Source of the DNA: Acidobacteriota bacterium
GTDB lineage: Bacteria; Acidobacteriota; Terriglobia; Bryobacterales; Bryobacteraceae
Direction of reading: 5' to 3'
NCBI GenBank assembly: GCA_021788955.1
Contig: JAJYKC010000140.1
Coordinates: forward strand, 1-6,602
Length of the DNA stretch: 6,602 bases
Below, in pieces: positions 1-6,097 of the stretch. Each line of letters begins with the position of its first letter. The first letter of the stretch is position 1. The position numbers were made by a program, and so were the translations under genes. The notes under the pieces are model-generated. The model was not told the DNA's origin, did not search any database, and saw only the letters and a program-made list of their open reading frames with translations.

Positions 1-1
1 T

Positions 2-529
2 TTACAAGCTCAGCCCGGAAGCGCCGGTTTCGACAAAATCCTCGCTCATGAATCCGGCTTTCGCGAGTTTACGGCGACCGGAGAACCCCTCAAGTCCTTC
101 GATAACGGGTACGGTATGTGTCAGCTTACCGACCCCGCGCCCACGCACGACCAGGTATGGAACTGGCAGCGGAACATCGACGGCGGCTTGAAGTTATTCG
201 CGCAGAAGCGCGCCGCGGCCATCGCCTATCTTTCGCAGGGAGGCCGCACTTACACCGGCTTACAAGTAACTTATGAGGCTGTGTGCCGCTGGAACGGAGG
301 CAAGTATCATGTTTGGGACGATGTATCAGGCCAGTGGGGCCGAGATCCCAACATTCTCTGCGATACACAGACCGGCAACATCGGCTGGGACATGACCGAT
401 CCGGCCAATCAGGGCCAGACCGAAGCGCAACTCCACGCGCGGGACAGAGACAGTTACGGGCATGGCCCGGGTGCGGGTTCGCACTGGCGGTACTTCGGAG
501 TCTGCTATGCGGACCGTCTTCTGGCTTAG
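2..529 (+). CDS. Lysozyme-like / SLT-fold transglycosylase-type protein, 5'-truncated
   Basis: The reading frame is open from the window edge (frame starting at base 2) to TAG at 527-529, giving 175 visible residues; the true start lies outside. The layout resembles the lysozyme-like/soluble lytic transglycosylase fold, which cleaves the glycan strands of peptidoglycan. It shows an A-H-E-S-G-F motif whose Glu (visible residue 17) would be the catalytic acid. It then shows G-Y-G-M-C-Q-L-T (36-43), comparable to the G-x-x-Q motif, and a W-N-W-Q-R-N-I-D-G-G stretch (53-62) comparable to the N-I-x-x-G helix. Y-E-A-V-C-R-W-N-G-G (91-100) comes after that. Four cysteines (40, 95, 120, 168) could form disulfides in an exported protein; any signal peptide is off-window. 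The C-terminal 75 residues are rich in Asp, Gly and Trp and I do not recognise them. The catalytic call is by motif only. A carbohydrate-binding or non-catalytic lysozyme-like protein is possible. The next gene overlaps its 3' end by 23 bases. Confidence 0.6.
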   Translation, partial: LQAQPGSAGFDKILAHESGFREFTATGEPLKSFDNGYGMCQLTDPAPTHDQVWNWQRNIDGGLKLFAQKRAAAIAYLSQGGRTYTGLQVTYEAVCRWNGGKYHVWDDVSGQWGRDPNILCDTQTGNIGWDMTDPANQGQTEAQLHARDRDSYGHGPGAGSHWRYFGVCYADRLLA

Positions 530-1037
530 CCTCGCGCTGCTCTGTCGTGCCGCCCCTTCTTCCGTCCAGCGTACTGTTCCGCTTCCTTCGGGTGGTTCTA
601 TCCAGTACTCCACGGAAAATTCGCAGACCCGTCTGGAAATTCAGGCTCGCCGTGCGAAGCCAATCACCCTGCTTCTCGATCGCGACAAATTTGTCCTGGC
701 CGGTGCCGATGCCCTCAATATACGTGTCATCGGCGAAGTAAAGCACCGCGCCATCGTTCTTACCGACACTTATCCCTCGCGGCCGGCGGGAATGTCGCTC
801 TGCCAAGCCGGACAAGAACGGTTTCTTCGTGTCGTCACCGTCAGCCGCCATTCGGCGCGCGAAACACTGCGCTTGAAGCTCGAAAGCTGCCGCGAGAATC
901 TGGAGCTTGCCTCGCCCGGCCTCGAATGGCAGCAAGAGCCGCCGCTCGTGCGAATTCACTGGTTGCTCGGCCCCTCGAAATCGGGCAGCGCCGAACAACG
1001 CCTTATCCGCATCGGACACGACGGCCGCCCGCGCTGA
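507..1037 (+). CDS. Small secreted protein of unknown function
   Basis: This is a 176-residue protein that I do not assign to a family. ATG 507 is preferred over the in-frame ATG at 462 for two reasons. GGAG at 497-500 sits 6 bases upstream, and the protein then begins with a signal peptide: M-R, hydrophobic V-F-W-L-S-L-A-L-L (4-12), then C-R-A-A-P-S with probable cleavage near residues 15-18. Cys13 is preceded by Leu at -1, so a lipobox is unlikely. The mature part (about 158 residues) looks beta-rich, with alternating hydrophobic stretches (I-T-L-L-L-D, N-I-R-V-I-G, R-A-I-V-L-T). It has two cysteines (99 and 128) that could pair, and ends in a basic tail. It overlaps the upstream lysozyme-like gene by 23 bases in another frame, suggesting translational coupling and a joint role in the envelope. 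The hairpin at 1038-1061 follows its stop directly. Existence and export are well supported; function is unknown. Confidence 0.75.
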   Translation: MRTVFWLSLALLCRAAPSSVQRTVPLPSGGSIQYSTENSQTRLEIQARRAKPITLLLDRDKFVLAGADALNIRVIGEVKHRAIVLTDTYPSRPAGMSLCQAGQERFLRVVTVSRHSARETLRLKLESCRENLELASPGLEWQQEPPLVRIHWLLGPSKSGSAEQRLIRIGHDGRPR

Positions 1038-1061
1038 CGCCGAACCGCCCCCTGTTCGGCG
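1038..1061 (+). terminator. Hairpin directly after the secreted-protein stop codon
   Basis: CGCCGAAC (1038-1045) and GTTCGGCG (1054-1061) form a perfect 8-bp stem around an 8-base loop, starting at the base after the TGA. No T-run follows, so it is not a classical intrinsic terminator. It could protect the 3' end or act as a T-less terminator. A second GTTCGGC copy (1066-1072) could pair with the same left arm as an alternative fold. Confidence 0.4.
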
Positions 1062-1082
1062 GGGAGTTCGGCTTCGGTGGCT

Positions 1083-1088
1083 TATAAT
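1083..1088 (+). promoter_or_regulatory. Probable -10 element of the aminotransferase gene
   Basis: A perfect TATAAT stands out in GC-rich surroundings and lies 58 bases before the aminotransferase ATG, predicting transcription from about 1095. No good -35 hexamer is found 16-18 bases upstream, where the sequence is G-rich. The 11-mer containing it, TGGCTTATAAT (1078-1088), also occurs at the lysR promoter on the minus strand. Confidence 0.5.
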
Positions 1089-1090
1089 GG

Positions 1091-1102
1091 CTCCTTAAGG
1101 AG
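1091..1102. repeat. Perfect 12-base palindrome CTCCTTAAGGAG in the aminotransferase leader
   Basis: CTCCTTAAGGAG is self-complementary and begins 3 bases after the TATAAT, so it spans the predicted start of transcription. Its right half, AAGGAG, is a near-ideal Shine-Dalgarno sequence but has no start codon at a usable distance; the gene's ATG is 44 bases beyond it. GGAGA (1099-1103) can alternatively pair with TCTCC (1114-1118). It could be an operator or a small leader structure; its role is not known. Confidence 0.35.
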
Positions 1103-1146
1103 AACGGCTCCGCTCTCCGCATCGCGAGGCTTCCGCTTCTTTTTCC

Positions 1147-2313
1147 ATGCACATCAAGAAACAGCGACTGCTCACCGCCGGACCAACCCCACTTCTGCCT
1201 CAGGCTCTGCGAGCGATGATGGGCTCGGACATCTATCACCGGACCGAGGATTTTCGCGCGCTGTATCGCGAAGTTTTGAGCGGGTTGCGCGAAGTATTCG
1301 GAACCGCGAATGAAGTTTTGTGCCTCGTCGCCTCCGGCACGGGCGGGCTCGAAGCGGCGGTTTCGAATTTCTTCCGCGCCGGCGACAAGGTCATCGTCTG
1401 CTCGGCGGGTAAGTTCGGCGAGCGATGGGTGGACCTGGCGCGCGCGTTCGGCCTGTCGCCCATCGTGCTCGAAGCCCCCTACGGCGAAGTGGTCAGCCCG
1501 GAGCGCGTGGGAGATGCGCTGAAGCAGCATCCGGACGCACGCGGCGTCTTCATCCAGGCTTCGGAGACTTCGACCGGCGCCGAGTTCGACGTCCGCGCGA
1601 TCGCCGGACTGGTACGCGCCACGCCCGCCATTCTTGTGGTGGATGCGATTACGGGGCTCGGCACCATGCCGCTCGATATCGACGGCTGGGGTTTAGATGT
1701 CGTGGTCGGCGGGTCGCAGAAGGCTTTCATGATCCCTCCGGGGCTCGCCTTTGTTTCGGTGAGTGAAAAGGCCTGGCAGCACGCGGTGGCGGCGAATCTT
1801 CCCCGGCTGTATTTCGACCTAACTCGGGAGCGGAAGAGCGCGGCGGGCGGGGAGTCCACCTGGACGGCGTCGACGTCGCTGATTCTCGCGCTTGCGGAGG
1901 CGCTACGGTACATCCGTGCCATGGGCATGGACAAGCTGGTGGCGAACGCGCAGTCGCTGGCCGCGGCTACGCGCACGGCCGCCAAGGCGCTCGACCTCGA
2001 ACTCTTTGCGCCGGCCTGTCCGGCCTCCGCAGTGACGGCCATTCGCGCGCCGAAGGGCATGGACTCGAGCGCCATCGTCCGCGACTTCCGCGAGCAGTTC
2101 GGCTCGATCATCGCCAACGGCCAGGGCGCGATGAAGGGCAAGATCTTCCGAATCGCGCACCTCGGCTACTTTGATTTTTCGGATCTGTTCGCCGTCATCG
2201 CCCAACTTGAGGTAATTCTGGCTTCGCGCGGAGTGAGCGTCGAACTCGGCGCCGGCGTGGCGGCGATCCAGCGCGCGGTGCTCAACGCCCGGGTTGCGTC
2301 GGTCACGAAGTAA
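1147..2313 (+). CDS. Class V PLP-dependent aminotransferase (alanine-glyoxylate / serine-pyruvate type)
   Basis: This 388-residue cytosolic enzyme has the usual length for the class V serine-pyruvate/alanine-glyoxylate aminotransferase group. Members move an amino group between small amino acids and 2-oxoacids such as glyoxylate or pyruvate. Visible landmarks are an N-terminal L-L-T-A-G-P-T-P (8-15), S-G-T-G-G-L-E-A (63-70) for the PLP phosphate, S-E-T-S-T-G (139-144), and V-V-D-A-I-T-G-L-G (164-172) with Asp166 facing the pyridine nitrogen. Lys192 in G-G-S-Q-K-A-F-M-I-P-P-G is the Schiff-base lysine, and Arg335 in K-I-F-R-I-A-H-L-G is the probable substrate-carboxylate arginine. ATG 1147 is the only reasonable start: going upstream, the frame has no ATG, GTG or TTG before a stop at 1096. 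No Shine-Dalgarno sequence lies close to it; a pyrimidine-rich tract (1131-1146) precedes the ATG. It stands alone, with no serA or other pathway gene beside it in the window, so the substrate is unresolved. Relatives sit in serine, glycine/glyoxylate or purine-degradation pathways. Confidence 0.88.
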   Translation: MHIKKQRLLTAGPTPLLPQALRAMMGSDIYHRTEDFRALYREVLSGLREVFGTANEVLCLVASGTGGLEAAVSNFFRAGDKVIVCSAGKFGERWVDLARAFGLSPIVLEAPYGEVVSPERVGDALKQHPDARGVFIQASETSTGAEFDVRAIAGLVRATPAILVVDAITGLGTMPLDIDGWGLDVVVGGSQKAFMIPPGLAFVSVSEKAWQHAVAANLPRLYFDLTRERKSAAGGESTWTASTSLILALAEALRYIRAMGMDKLVANAQSLAAATRTAAKALDLELFAPACPASAVTAIRAPKGMDSSAIVRDFREQFGSIIANGQGAMKGKIFRIAHLGYFDFSDLFAVIAQLEVILASRGVSVELGAGVAAIQRAVLNARVASVTK

Positions 2314-2316
2314 GGC

Positions 2317-3156
2317 TCAGCTTTCCTCGATTCCGGCTTTCCGGAACACGGCCCGCCCGGCCTCCAGGCACAGGCGCGCACTCTCTTCCGGCGGCATCTG
2401 CTTCAGTTGTTTGCTGAACACCTCGATGCTCAGCGAGTCCCTGTAGCCGATCTTGTCGAGCGCGTGAAGAAACGCGACCAGGTCGATCACGCCTTTGCCG
2501 GGAAGCAGACGCTCGTTATCGCGGATCTGGTCCGGCGGCAGCTCCGGCGAATCGTCGAAGTGAACCACGACAATCCGTTCGGCGCCGGCGGCAAGAATAT
2601 CGTTCACCGTGCCGCCCGCGTGATACCAGTGCCAGGCGTCGAGCGTAAGGCCGACGTTTGAGCCGCATTCCTTGGCAAATTCGAGCATGTCCGGCATCTT
2701 CCAGATGAACTCGTACTTGAACATCCGGCGCAGGTGAAGCGGACCGAGAAACTCGAGGCCGAGACGGCAATGAGACCGCGCCAGGATGTTGGCGCACTCG
2801 GTGAAGCGCTGCTTATAAATCCGCCTCAGTTCATCCTTCGGCGTGTCGCTCGAAGGCATGATGTAGGTCATCATGCGCGGGCAGCCGATGGCGGCTGCAA
2901 ACGGAGCGGCGTCTTCGAGCTTTGCCAACCCGGTGCGGAACGCCGCGTCGTCCTTCCGGAACTCCACTGGCAGATTCACGAATGCGGGCCGCAGTTTCAG
3001 ATCCGCCAACATCTGTCGCGTCGCATCGACGCCGGCCTTCATCGCGTCTTCCAGACGCACGTCGACTCCCAGGTAGCCGGTCTTCGAGGCGAGTTGGGCG
3101 AACTCCGGCCAAGTCAAGCTGCCGCCGATCGGAACGCCGTTAAGCGAAAGATACAT
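2317..3156 (-). CDS. Sugar phosphate isomerase/epimerase-like TIM-barrel protein (xylose isomerase-like)
   Basis: This 279-residue protein belongs to the xylose isomerase-like TIM-barrel family (AP endonuclease 2 / sugar phosphate isomerase-epimerase fold). These are metal-dependent enzymes acting on ketoses, inositols or hydroxypyruvate. The expected metal ligands are visible: Glu135 in G-L-E-F-L-G-P-L, Asp173 and His176 in T-L-D-A-W-H-W, His199 in V-V-H-F-D-D, and Glu245 in S-I-E-V-F. The barrel starts directly at M-Y-L-S-L-N-G and has no signal peptide, so it should be cytoplasmic. ATG 3156 is chosen because longer versions would run into the GH3 coding sequence and add an Arg-rich, non-homologous-looking extension. 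It begins 11 bases after the GH3 stop; a weak GAGAG (3163-3159) sits only 2 bases before the ATG, so translation is probably coupled. This suggests that it processes a sugar released by, or co-metabolised with, the beta-glucosidase. The exact reaction cannot be read from sequence. Confidence 0.85.
   Translation of the reverse strand: MYLSLNGVPIGGSLTWPEFAQLASKTGYLGVDVRLEDAMKAGVDATRQMLADLKLRPAFVNLPVEFRKDDAAFRTGLAKLEDAAPFAAAIGCPRMMTYIMPSSDTPKDELRRIYKQRFTECANILARSHCRLGLEFLGPLHLRRMFKYEFIWKMPDMLEFAKECGSNVGLTLDAWHWYHAGGTVNDILAAGAERIVVVHFDDSPELPPDQIRDNERLLPGKGVIDLVAFLHALDKIGYRDSLSIEVFSKQLKQMPPEESARLCLEAGRAVFRKAGIEES
2331..2346. other. Small hairpin near the convergent gene ends
   Basis: TTCCGG (2331-2336) and CCGGAA (2341-2346) form a 6-bp stem with a CTTT loop. 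It lies 17 bases beyond the aminotransferase stop and inside the last codons of the isomerase gene. There is no T-run on either strand, so a terminator role is weak. It is the only obvious structure at this convergent junction. Confidence 0.2.
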
Positions 3157-3167
3157 GGCTCTCGATC

Positions 3168-5009
3168 TTACTTCAAGCCGTACCCGTATTTGAACAGCGG
3201 ATCGTACTTTTTGCCTTTTTGATTGATGTTGATCGGCACCTGCGCCATGGTTCGCGGCCAGGTGAAGGAGAGCTTGCCGGTCGGAGCGTAGTCGCCGAAC
3301 AGCACGTCCGTAATGCCTTCGCCCTCGGTGCCCGGCAGCCAAGCCGCGATGATCGCGTCGGCGTCGTCAAGGATCGGGTCCAGAATCAGCGGCCTTCCCG
3401 AGTATAGAATCACGACCACCGGAATCCCGGCCTTCTTGAGATTCTTCACCGCCGCGATGTCGGCGGGGTCGAGCGAAAGATCCTTGCGGTCCCCGAACAT
3501 CTCGGCGTAGGGCTTCTCGCCGATCACCGCGACGCCCACGTCGGCGCCGTCGGCGCCCGTGCCGTCCTTCGAATAGGTGATCTTCGTCTTGTTGGAAACG
3601 GTCTTTTGAATCGCCGCGAAAAACGTCGTGCCGCCGGTGGTTACTTTGCCCAGCTTTCCTTGCCAATCGATCGTCCAGCCTCCGCACTGATAGCCCAGAT
3701 CGTCCGCCGCCGCGCCGGCGACGTGGATGCGGGCGGCATCGCGCGAAAGCGGCACCGTCTTATGTTTGTTCATCAGCAGCACCATCGACTCGCGCACCGC
3801 CTGCCGCGCCACGTTGCGATGCTCCGGGGAGCCGAACGTCGCCTGCAGGCTGCGGTCCGCCAGCGGCGAACGCTTTTTGTCCATCAGGCCCATGGCGTAC
3901 TTCACGCGCAGAATTCGCGTCACTGCGTCGTCAATCCGCGACATCGGCACCTTGTCTTCCTGTACCAGTTCCTTCAGGTCCTGCATGTACTGGCGGTATT
4001 GGCCGGTGACCATTGCCATGTCCATCCCGGCGTTGATCGACGCTTCGATCGCCTGCTTGTAATCCTTGTTGATCTGGTCGATTGCGTTGTAGTCGGAGAT
4101 CACGATGCCTTCGAAGCCGAGTTCCTGCTTCAAGATGTCGGTGAGCAGTTTCTTGTTCGCAGAGTCCTTCAGGCCGTTCCAACTGCTGTAGGAAGGCATC
4201 ACCGAAGCCACTCCGGCGTCGATCGTCGACATATATCCCTGCAGGTGAATCTTCCTCAGCGTCGCTTCGTCGATGCGCATGTCGCCCTGGTCTAGCAGGT
4301 GATTCGGGCCGGTACCCGTGCCGAAGGCCGTGGCGCCGTCGCCCACGTAGTGCTTGGAGCAGGCCAGCACGGCGTCCGGGTCGTCCAGTCCGGTGCCTTG
4401 CAGCCCACGCACCTCCGCCGCGCCCAATTCTTTCACCAGCTTCGGGTCTTCGGAAAACCCTTCGTACGTCCGCCCCCAGCGGATGTCCTGCGGCACTGCC
4501 ACGCAAGGTGCGAACGCCCAGTTGATCCCCGTGGCGCGAACCTCCTGCGCCGTGACCTGCCCGATCTTTTCCACCAGATCCGCATCCCGCGTACAGCCGA
4601 GCCCGATGTCATGGGGAAAAATCGTCGCGCCCAGCACGTTGTTATGCCCGTGTACGGCATCCACGCCGTAGAGGATCGGAATCCCCAGCCGCGACTTCAG
4701 TGCGATCTTCTGGTAGCCGTCGTACATATCCGTCCACGCTTCCAGGCTGTTGCCGTCGGCCGGGTCCGAATCGCCCCCGCTCAGCACCGACCCAAGCGCG
4801 AGAGCCGCGATGTCGTTCGGATCTTTCAGGTAGTGTTGATCCACCTGCGTCATCTGGCCGATTTTTTCATCGAGCGTCATCCGCGAAAGCAGTTGCTTGA
4901 TCTGGTCGTCGTAGGCGGTGAGCGACTTGGATCGGGAATGCGATTTCGGCGGCACGGCGAACGCGGCGGCAGCCAGCAGAACGAGGAAAAACAGTCGGGA
5001 CGGCTTCAT
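3168..5009 (-). CDS. Secreted glycoside hydrolase family 3 exo-beta-glucosidase
   Basis: This 613-residue GH3 enzyme removes glucose from the non-reducing ends of beta-glucans or cello-oligosaccharides with retention of configuration. The start at ATG 5009 yields a clean signal peptide: M-K-P-S-R, hydrophobic [11 protein letters not shown] (6-16), and A-F-A|V cleavage after residue 18. The N-terminal (alpha/beta)8 domain covers about 30-375, with D117, R180 in W-G-R-T-Y-E-G-F and K219-H220 as glucose-binding residues, and nucleophile D306 in V-I-S-D-Y-N-A. The second domain (about 395-613) carries the likely acid/base E503 in Y-A-E-M-F-G-D, and the protein ends with Y-G-Y-G-L. Both catalytic residues and length match the two-domain barley ExoI-like type, without the fibronectin III domain of BglX-type enzymes. 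The nucleophile motif reads SDY rather than the commoner SDW. It is 55 bases downstream of lysR and 11 bases upstream of the isomerase gene. The product is presumably periplasmic or extracellular, feeding sugar uptake. Confidence 0.93.
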   Translation of the reverse strand: MKPSRLFFLVLLAAAAFAVPPKSHSRSKSLTAYDDQIKQLLSRMTLDEKIGQMTQVDQHYLKDPNDIAALALGSVLSGGDSDPADGNSLEAWTDMYDGYQKIALKSRLGIPILYGVDAVHGHNNVLGATIFPHDIGLGCTRDADLVEKIGQVTAQEVRATGINWAFAPCVAVPQDIRWGRTYEGFSEDPKLVKELGAAEVRGLQGTGLDDPDAVLACSKHYVGDGATAFGTGTGPNHLLDQGDMRIDEATLRKIHLQGYMSTIDAGVASVMPSYSSWNGLKDSANKKLLTDILKQELGFEGIVISDYNAIDQINKDYKQAIEASINAGMDMAMVTGQYRQYMQDLKELVQEDKVPMSRIDDAVTRILRVKYAMGLMDKKRSPLADRSLQATFGSPEHRNVARQAVRESMVLLMNKHKTVPLSRDAARIHVAGAAADDLGYQCGGWTIDWQGKLGKVTTGGTTFFAAIQKTVSNKTKITYSKDGTGADGADVGVAVIGEKPYAEMFGDRKDLSLDPADIAAVKNLKKAGIPVVVILYSGRPLILDPILDDADAIIAAWLPGTEGEGITDVLFGDYAPTGKLSFTWPRTMAQVPININQKGKKYDPLFKYGYGLK

Positions 5010-5019
5010 AGCTGCCCAG

Positions 5020-5025
5020 ATTGTA
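5020..5025 (-). promoter_or_regulatory. Possible -10 element of the GH3 gene
   Basis: On the minus strand TACAAT (5025 down to 5020) matches five of six bases of TATAAT and lies in the 55-base gap after lysR. It ends only 10 bases before the GH3 ATG, so transcripts from it would start about 3-4 bases before the start codon. The -35 region is weak (GTATCG at 17 bases). Read-through from lysR is the alternative. Confidence 0.3.
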
Positions 5026-5064
5026 TTACGGCGGGAGGCGGTCGATACGGGCGCCAGGGAGCGG

Positions 5065-5982
5065 CTAATGCGCCGGCGCCGGCTTTGGCGCGTCTTCTTC
5101 CACCGGTTGCTCGCGCAGCATCTCCAGAAATTCGAGCGTCGCTCCGGTGAATCGCTGACGCTTGCGGTGCACGATCGAGAGTGGCCGGAACAGGCTTCGC
5201 CCCTCGATCGGCACCGTCGCCAGGCGCCCGCGCTCCACTTCGGCGCGGACAATCCGCTCCGGCATGATGCTGACTCCCGCGCCGCAAGCCACGGCTTCCT
5301 GAATCATCTGCAGGTTGTCGAAATGCAGCGCCACGCGAACGTGAACCGCGTGCTCGCGCAGGAAGCGGTCCACGTTCTTCCGGATCGGCAGGTCGTCATC
5401 GAAGCTGATGAAGTCGACTCCCTCGAGGTCCCTCGGTTTCAGCGCGCGCCGGTGCGCCAGCGGATGGTCCGCCGCCATTGCCACGACCATTTCTTCGCGC
5501 CGCCAGGGCAGCACCGCCACTTCGCGTGTTGGCGTCGCATAACTCATCAGCCCCAGCGCGGCTCGCCCTTCGGCGACTTCCTCCCAAACGCGTTCGGGCC
5601 GGAGATACTCCACCTCCAGGCGCGCCGTCGGGCGGCGGCTGCGAAACTCCCGCTCGAGGCGCGACATCTCGGATAGACCTACCGAATAGATCGAGGCCAC
5701 GCGTACCGAGTCCTGCTCGGTTTCGCGGCAGCGCCCGATGCCTGCCTCCATTTCCTCCCGCAGACGCAAGACATCGCGGCAGAACTCCAGATAAACCCGG
5801 CCCGCCTCCGTCAGCGTCGCCGGACGGCGCGAACGGTCGAGCAGGGTCGTGCCCAGGTCCTGCTCGAGGTCCTGGAGATGCTGGCTGGCGGCGGACTGGC
5901 TGATCGCATTGCGCTCGGCGCCGCGGCTCACACTGCCCGAGGCGGCGATATCACGAAACAGCTTGAGATGTTCGAACGACAC
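5065..5982 (-). CDS. LysR-type transcriptional regulator
   Basis: This 305-residue protein has the normal length and layout for the LysR family of DNA-binding, effector-responsive regulators, which usually act as tetramers. The N-terminal winged helix-turn-helix spans about residues 2-61 ([14 protein letters not shown], then [10 protein letters not shown], then L-G-T-T-L-L-D-R and L-T-E-A-G). A linker helix (about 62-90) follows, then a periplasmic-binding-protein-like effector domain (about 92-293). The last dozen residues ([12 protein letters not shown]) form a charged, Pro-rich tail. The start is GTG at 5982-5980, fixed by the family N-terminus (M-S-F-E-H-L-K-L-F). No Shine-Dalgarno sequence is evident and TATAAT lies just 11 bases upstream. 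It is divergent from gltB across 115 bases and on the same strand as the GH3 gene 55 bases downstream. It could therefore regulate gltB, as GltC does in Bacillus subtilis, the glucosidase pair, or both. The effector is unknown. Confidence 0.93.
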   Translation of the reverse strand: MSFEHLKLFRDIAASGSVSRGAERNAISQSAASQHLQDLEQDLGTTLLDRSRRPATLTEAGRVYLEFCRDVLRLREEMEAGIGRCRETEQDSVRVASIYSVGLSEMSRLEREFRSRRPTARLEVEYLRPERVWEEVAEGRAALGLMSYATPTREVAVLPWRREEMVVAMAADHPLAHRRALKPRDLEGVDFISFDDDLPIRKNVDRFLREHAVHVRVALHFDNLQMIQEAVACGAGVSIMPERIVRAEVERGRLATVPIEGRSLFRPLSIVHRKRQRFTGATLEFLEMLREQPVEEDAPKPAPAH

Positions 5983-5993
5983 AGTTCTTTCTG

Positions 5994-5999
5994 ATTATA
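5994..5999 (-). promoter_or_regulatory. -10 element of lysR
   Basis: A perfect TATAAT is read on the minus strand (5999 down to 5994). TTGCAT (6021 down to 6016), with a 16-base spacer, is a modest -35 match. Transcription would start near 5987, about 5 bases before the GTG, giving a nearly leaderless mRNA. The box overlaps an inverted repeat centred at 6004, consistent with negative autoregulation. Confidence 0.55.
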
Positions 6000-6009
6000 A
6001 GCCAGGCTT
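5999..6009. promoter_or_regulatory. Inverted repeat AAGCCAGGCTT, candidate LysR recognition site
   Basis: Five-base arms surround a central A at 6004. ATTAT (5994-5998) and ATAAT (6013-6017) flank it as a looser outer repeat. The centre is 65 bases before the predicted gltB transcription start at about 6069, which is where LysR-family recognition sites usually sit. The canonical T-N11-A spacing is not met exactly, so this is a positional and symmetry argument. Confidence 0.4.
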
Positions 6010-6019
6010 CTGATAATGC

Positions 6020-6034
6020 AACAAAGATTTTGTT
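6020..6034. promoter_or_regulatory. Inverted repeat AACAAA-GAT-TTTGTT next to the gltB -35
   Basis: Perfect 6-base arms with a 3-base spacer are centred at 6027, 23 bases (about two helical turns) from the first repeat. The repeat touches the TTGAAT -35 hexamer and is centred near -42 from the predicted gltB start, the usual zone of a LysR activation site. It might also bind an unrelated regulator. Confidence 0.4.
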
Positions 6035-6062
6035 TGAATGATAATTCGCCACCTGCTATACT
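6034..6062 (+). promoter_or_regulatory. Sigma70-type promoter of gltB with extended -10
   Basis: TTGAAT (6034-6039) and TATACT (6057-6062) are separated by exactly 17 bases. TG at 6054-6055 gives an extended -10 (TGCTATACT). The predicted start of transcription is about 6069, leaving a leader of about 29 bases with a Shine-Dalgarno sequence before GTG 6098. Confidence 0.7.
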
Positions 6063-6083
6063 CGGTGAATCCCGTTGCAGAAA

Positions 6084-6089
6084 AGGTGA
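6084..6089 (+). promoter_or_regulatory. gltB: Ribosome binding site deciding the gltB start
   Basis: AGGTGA matches six consecutive bases of the anti-Shine-Dalgarno complement and lies 8 bases before GTG 6098. This supports GTG 6098 over the in-frame GTG at 6086 and the in-frame ATG at 6038. The ATG at 6038 lies upstream of the predicted transcription start. Confidence 0.6.
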
Positions 6090-6097
6090 ACTCAGTC

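Noticed and set aside
507..560. Lipoprotein signal (Cys13) in the small secreted protein
   Set aside because: The residues before Cys are L-A-L-L, with Leu at -1 where Gly, Ala or Ser is required, so a type I signal peptide is more likely.
126..1019. Long minus-strand open frame (297 codons) opposite the first two genes
   Set aside because: Its translation is Arg-rich and low in structure with no recognisable motif, while the plus strand carries clear motifs, a signal peptide and a ribosome site. It is a by-product of high GC.
3157..3342. Upstream extension of the isomerase frame by 62 codons
   Set aside because: The added residues overlap the GH3 C-terminus in another frame and look non-functional; the barrel's first strand begins at M-Y-L-S-L-N-G.
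5067..5090. GCGCCGGCGC palindrome near the lysR 3' end as a terminator
   Set aside because: It sits in codons for the Pro/Ala tail in a GC-rich context and has no following T-run; probably a codon-composition effect.
4299..5150. Long plus-strand open frame (283 codons) opposite the GH3 gene
   Set aside because: It lies opposite the catalytically complete GH3 coding sequence, is rich in Arg, His and Val, and has no family features. It is an antisense by-product of codon bias.
5010..5252. Upstream extension of the GH3 frame by 81 codons into lysR
   Set aside because: It would overlap the lysR coding sequence and add an Arg/Ser-rich stretch ahead of a textbook signal peptide; ATG 5009 is clearly the start.
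6038..6097. ATG at 6038 as an alternative gltB start
   Set aside because: It lies inside the -35/-10 interval of the predicted promoter and lacks a ribosome site. GTG 6098 has AGGTGA at the right distance and gives a propeptide of sensible length.
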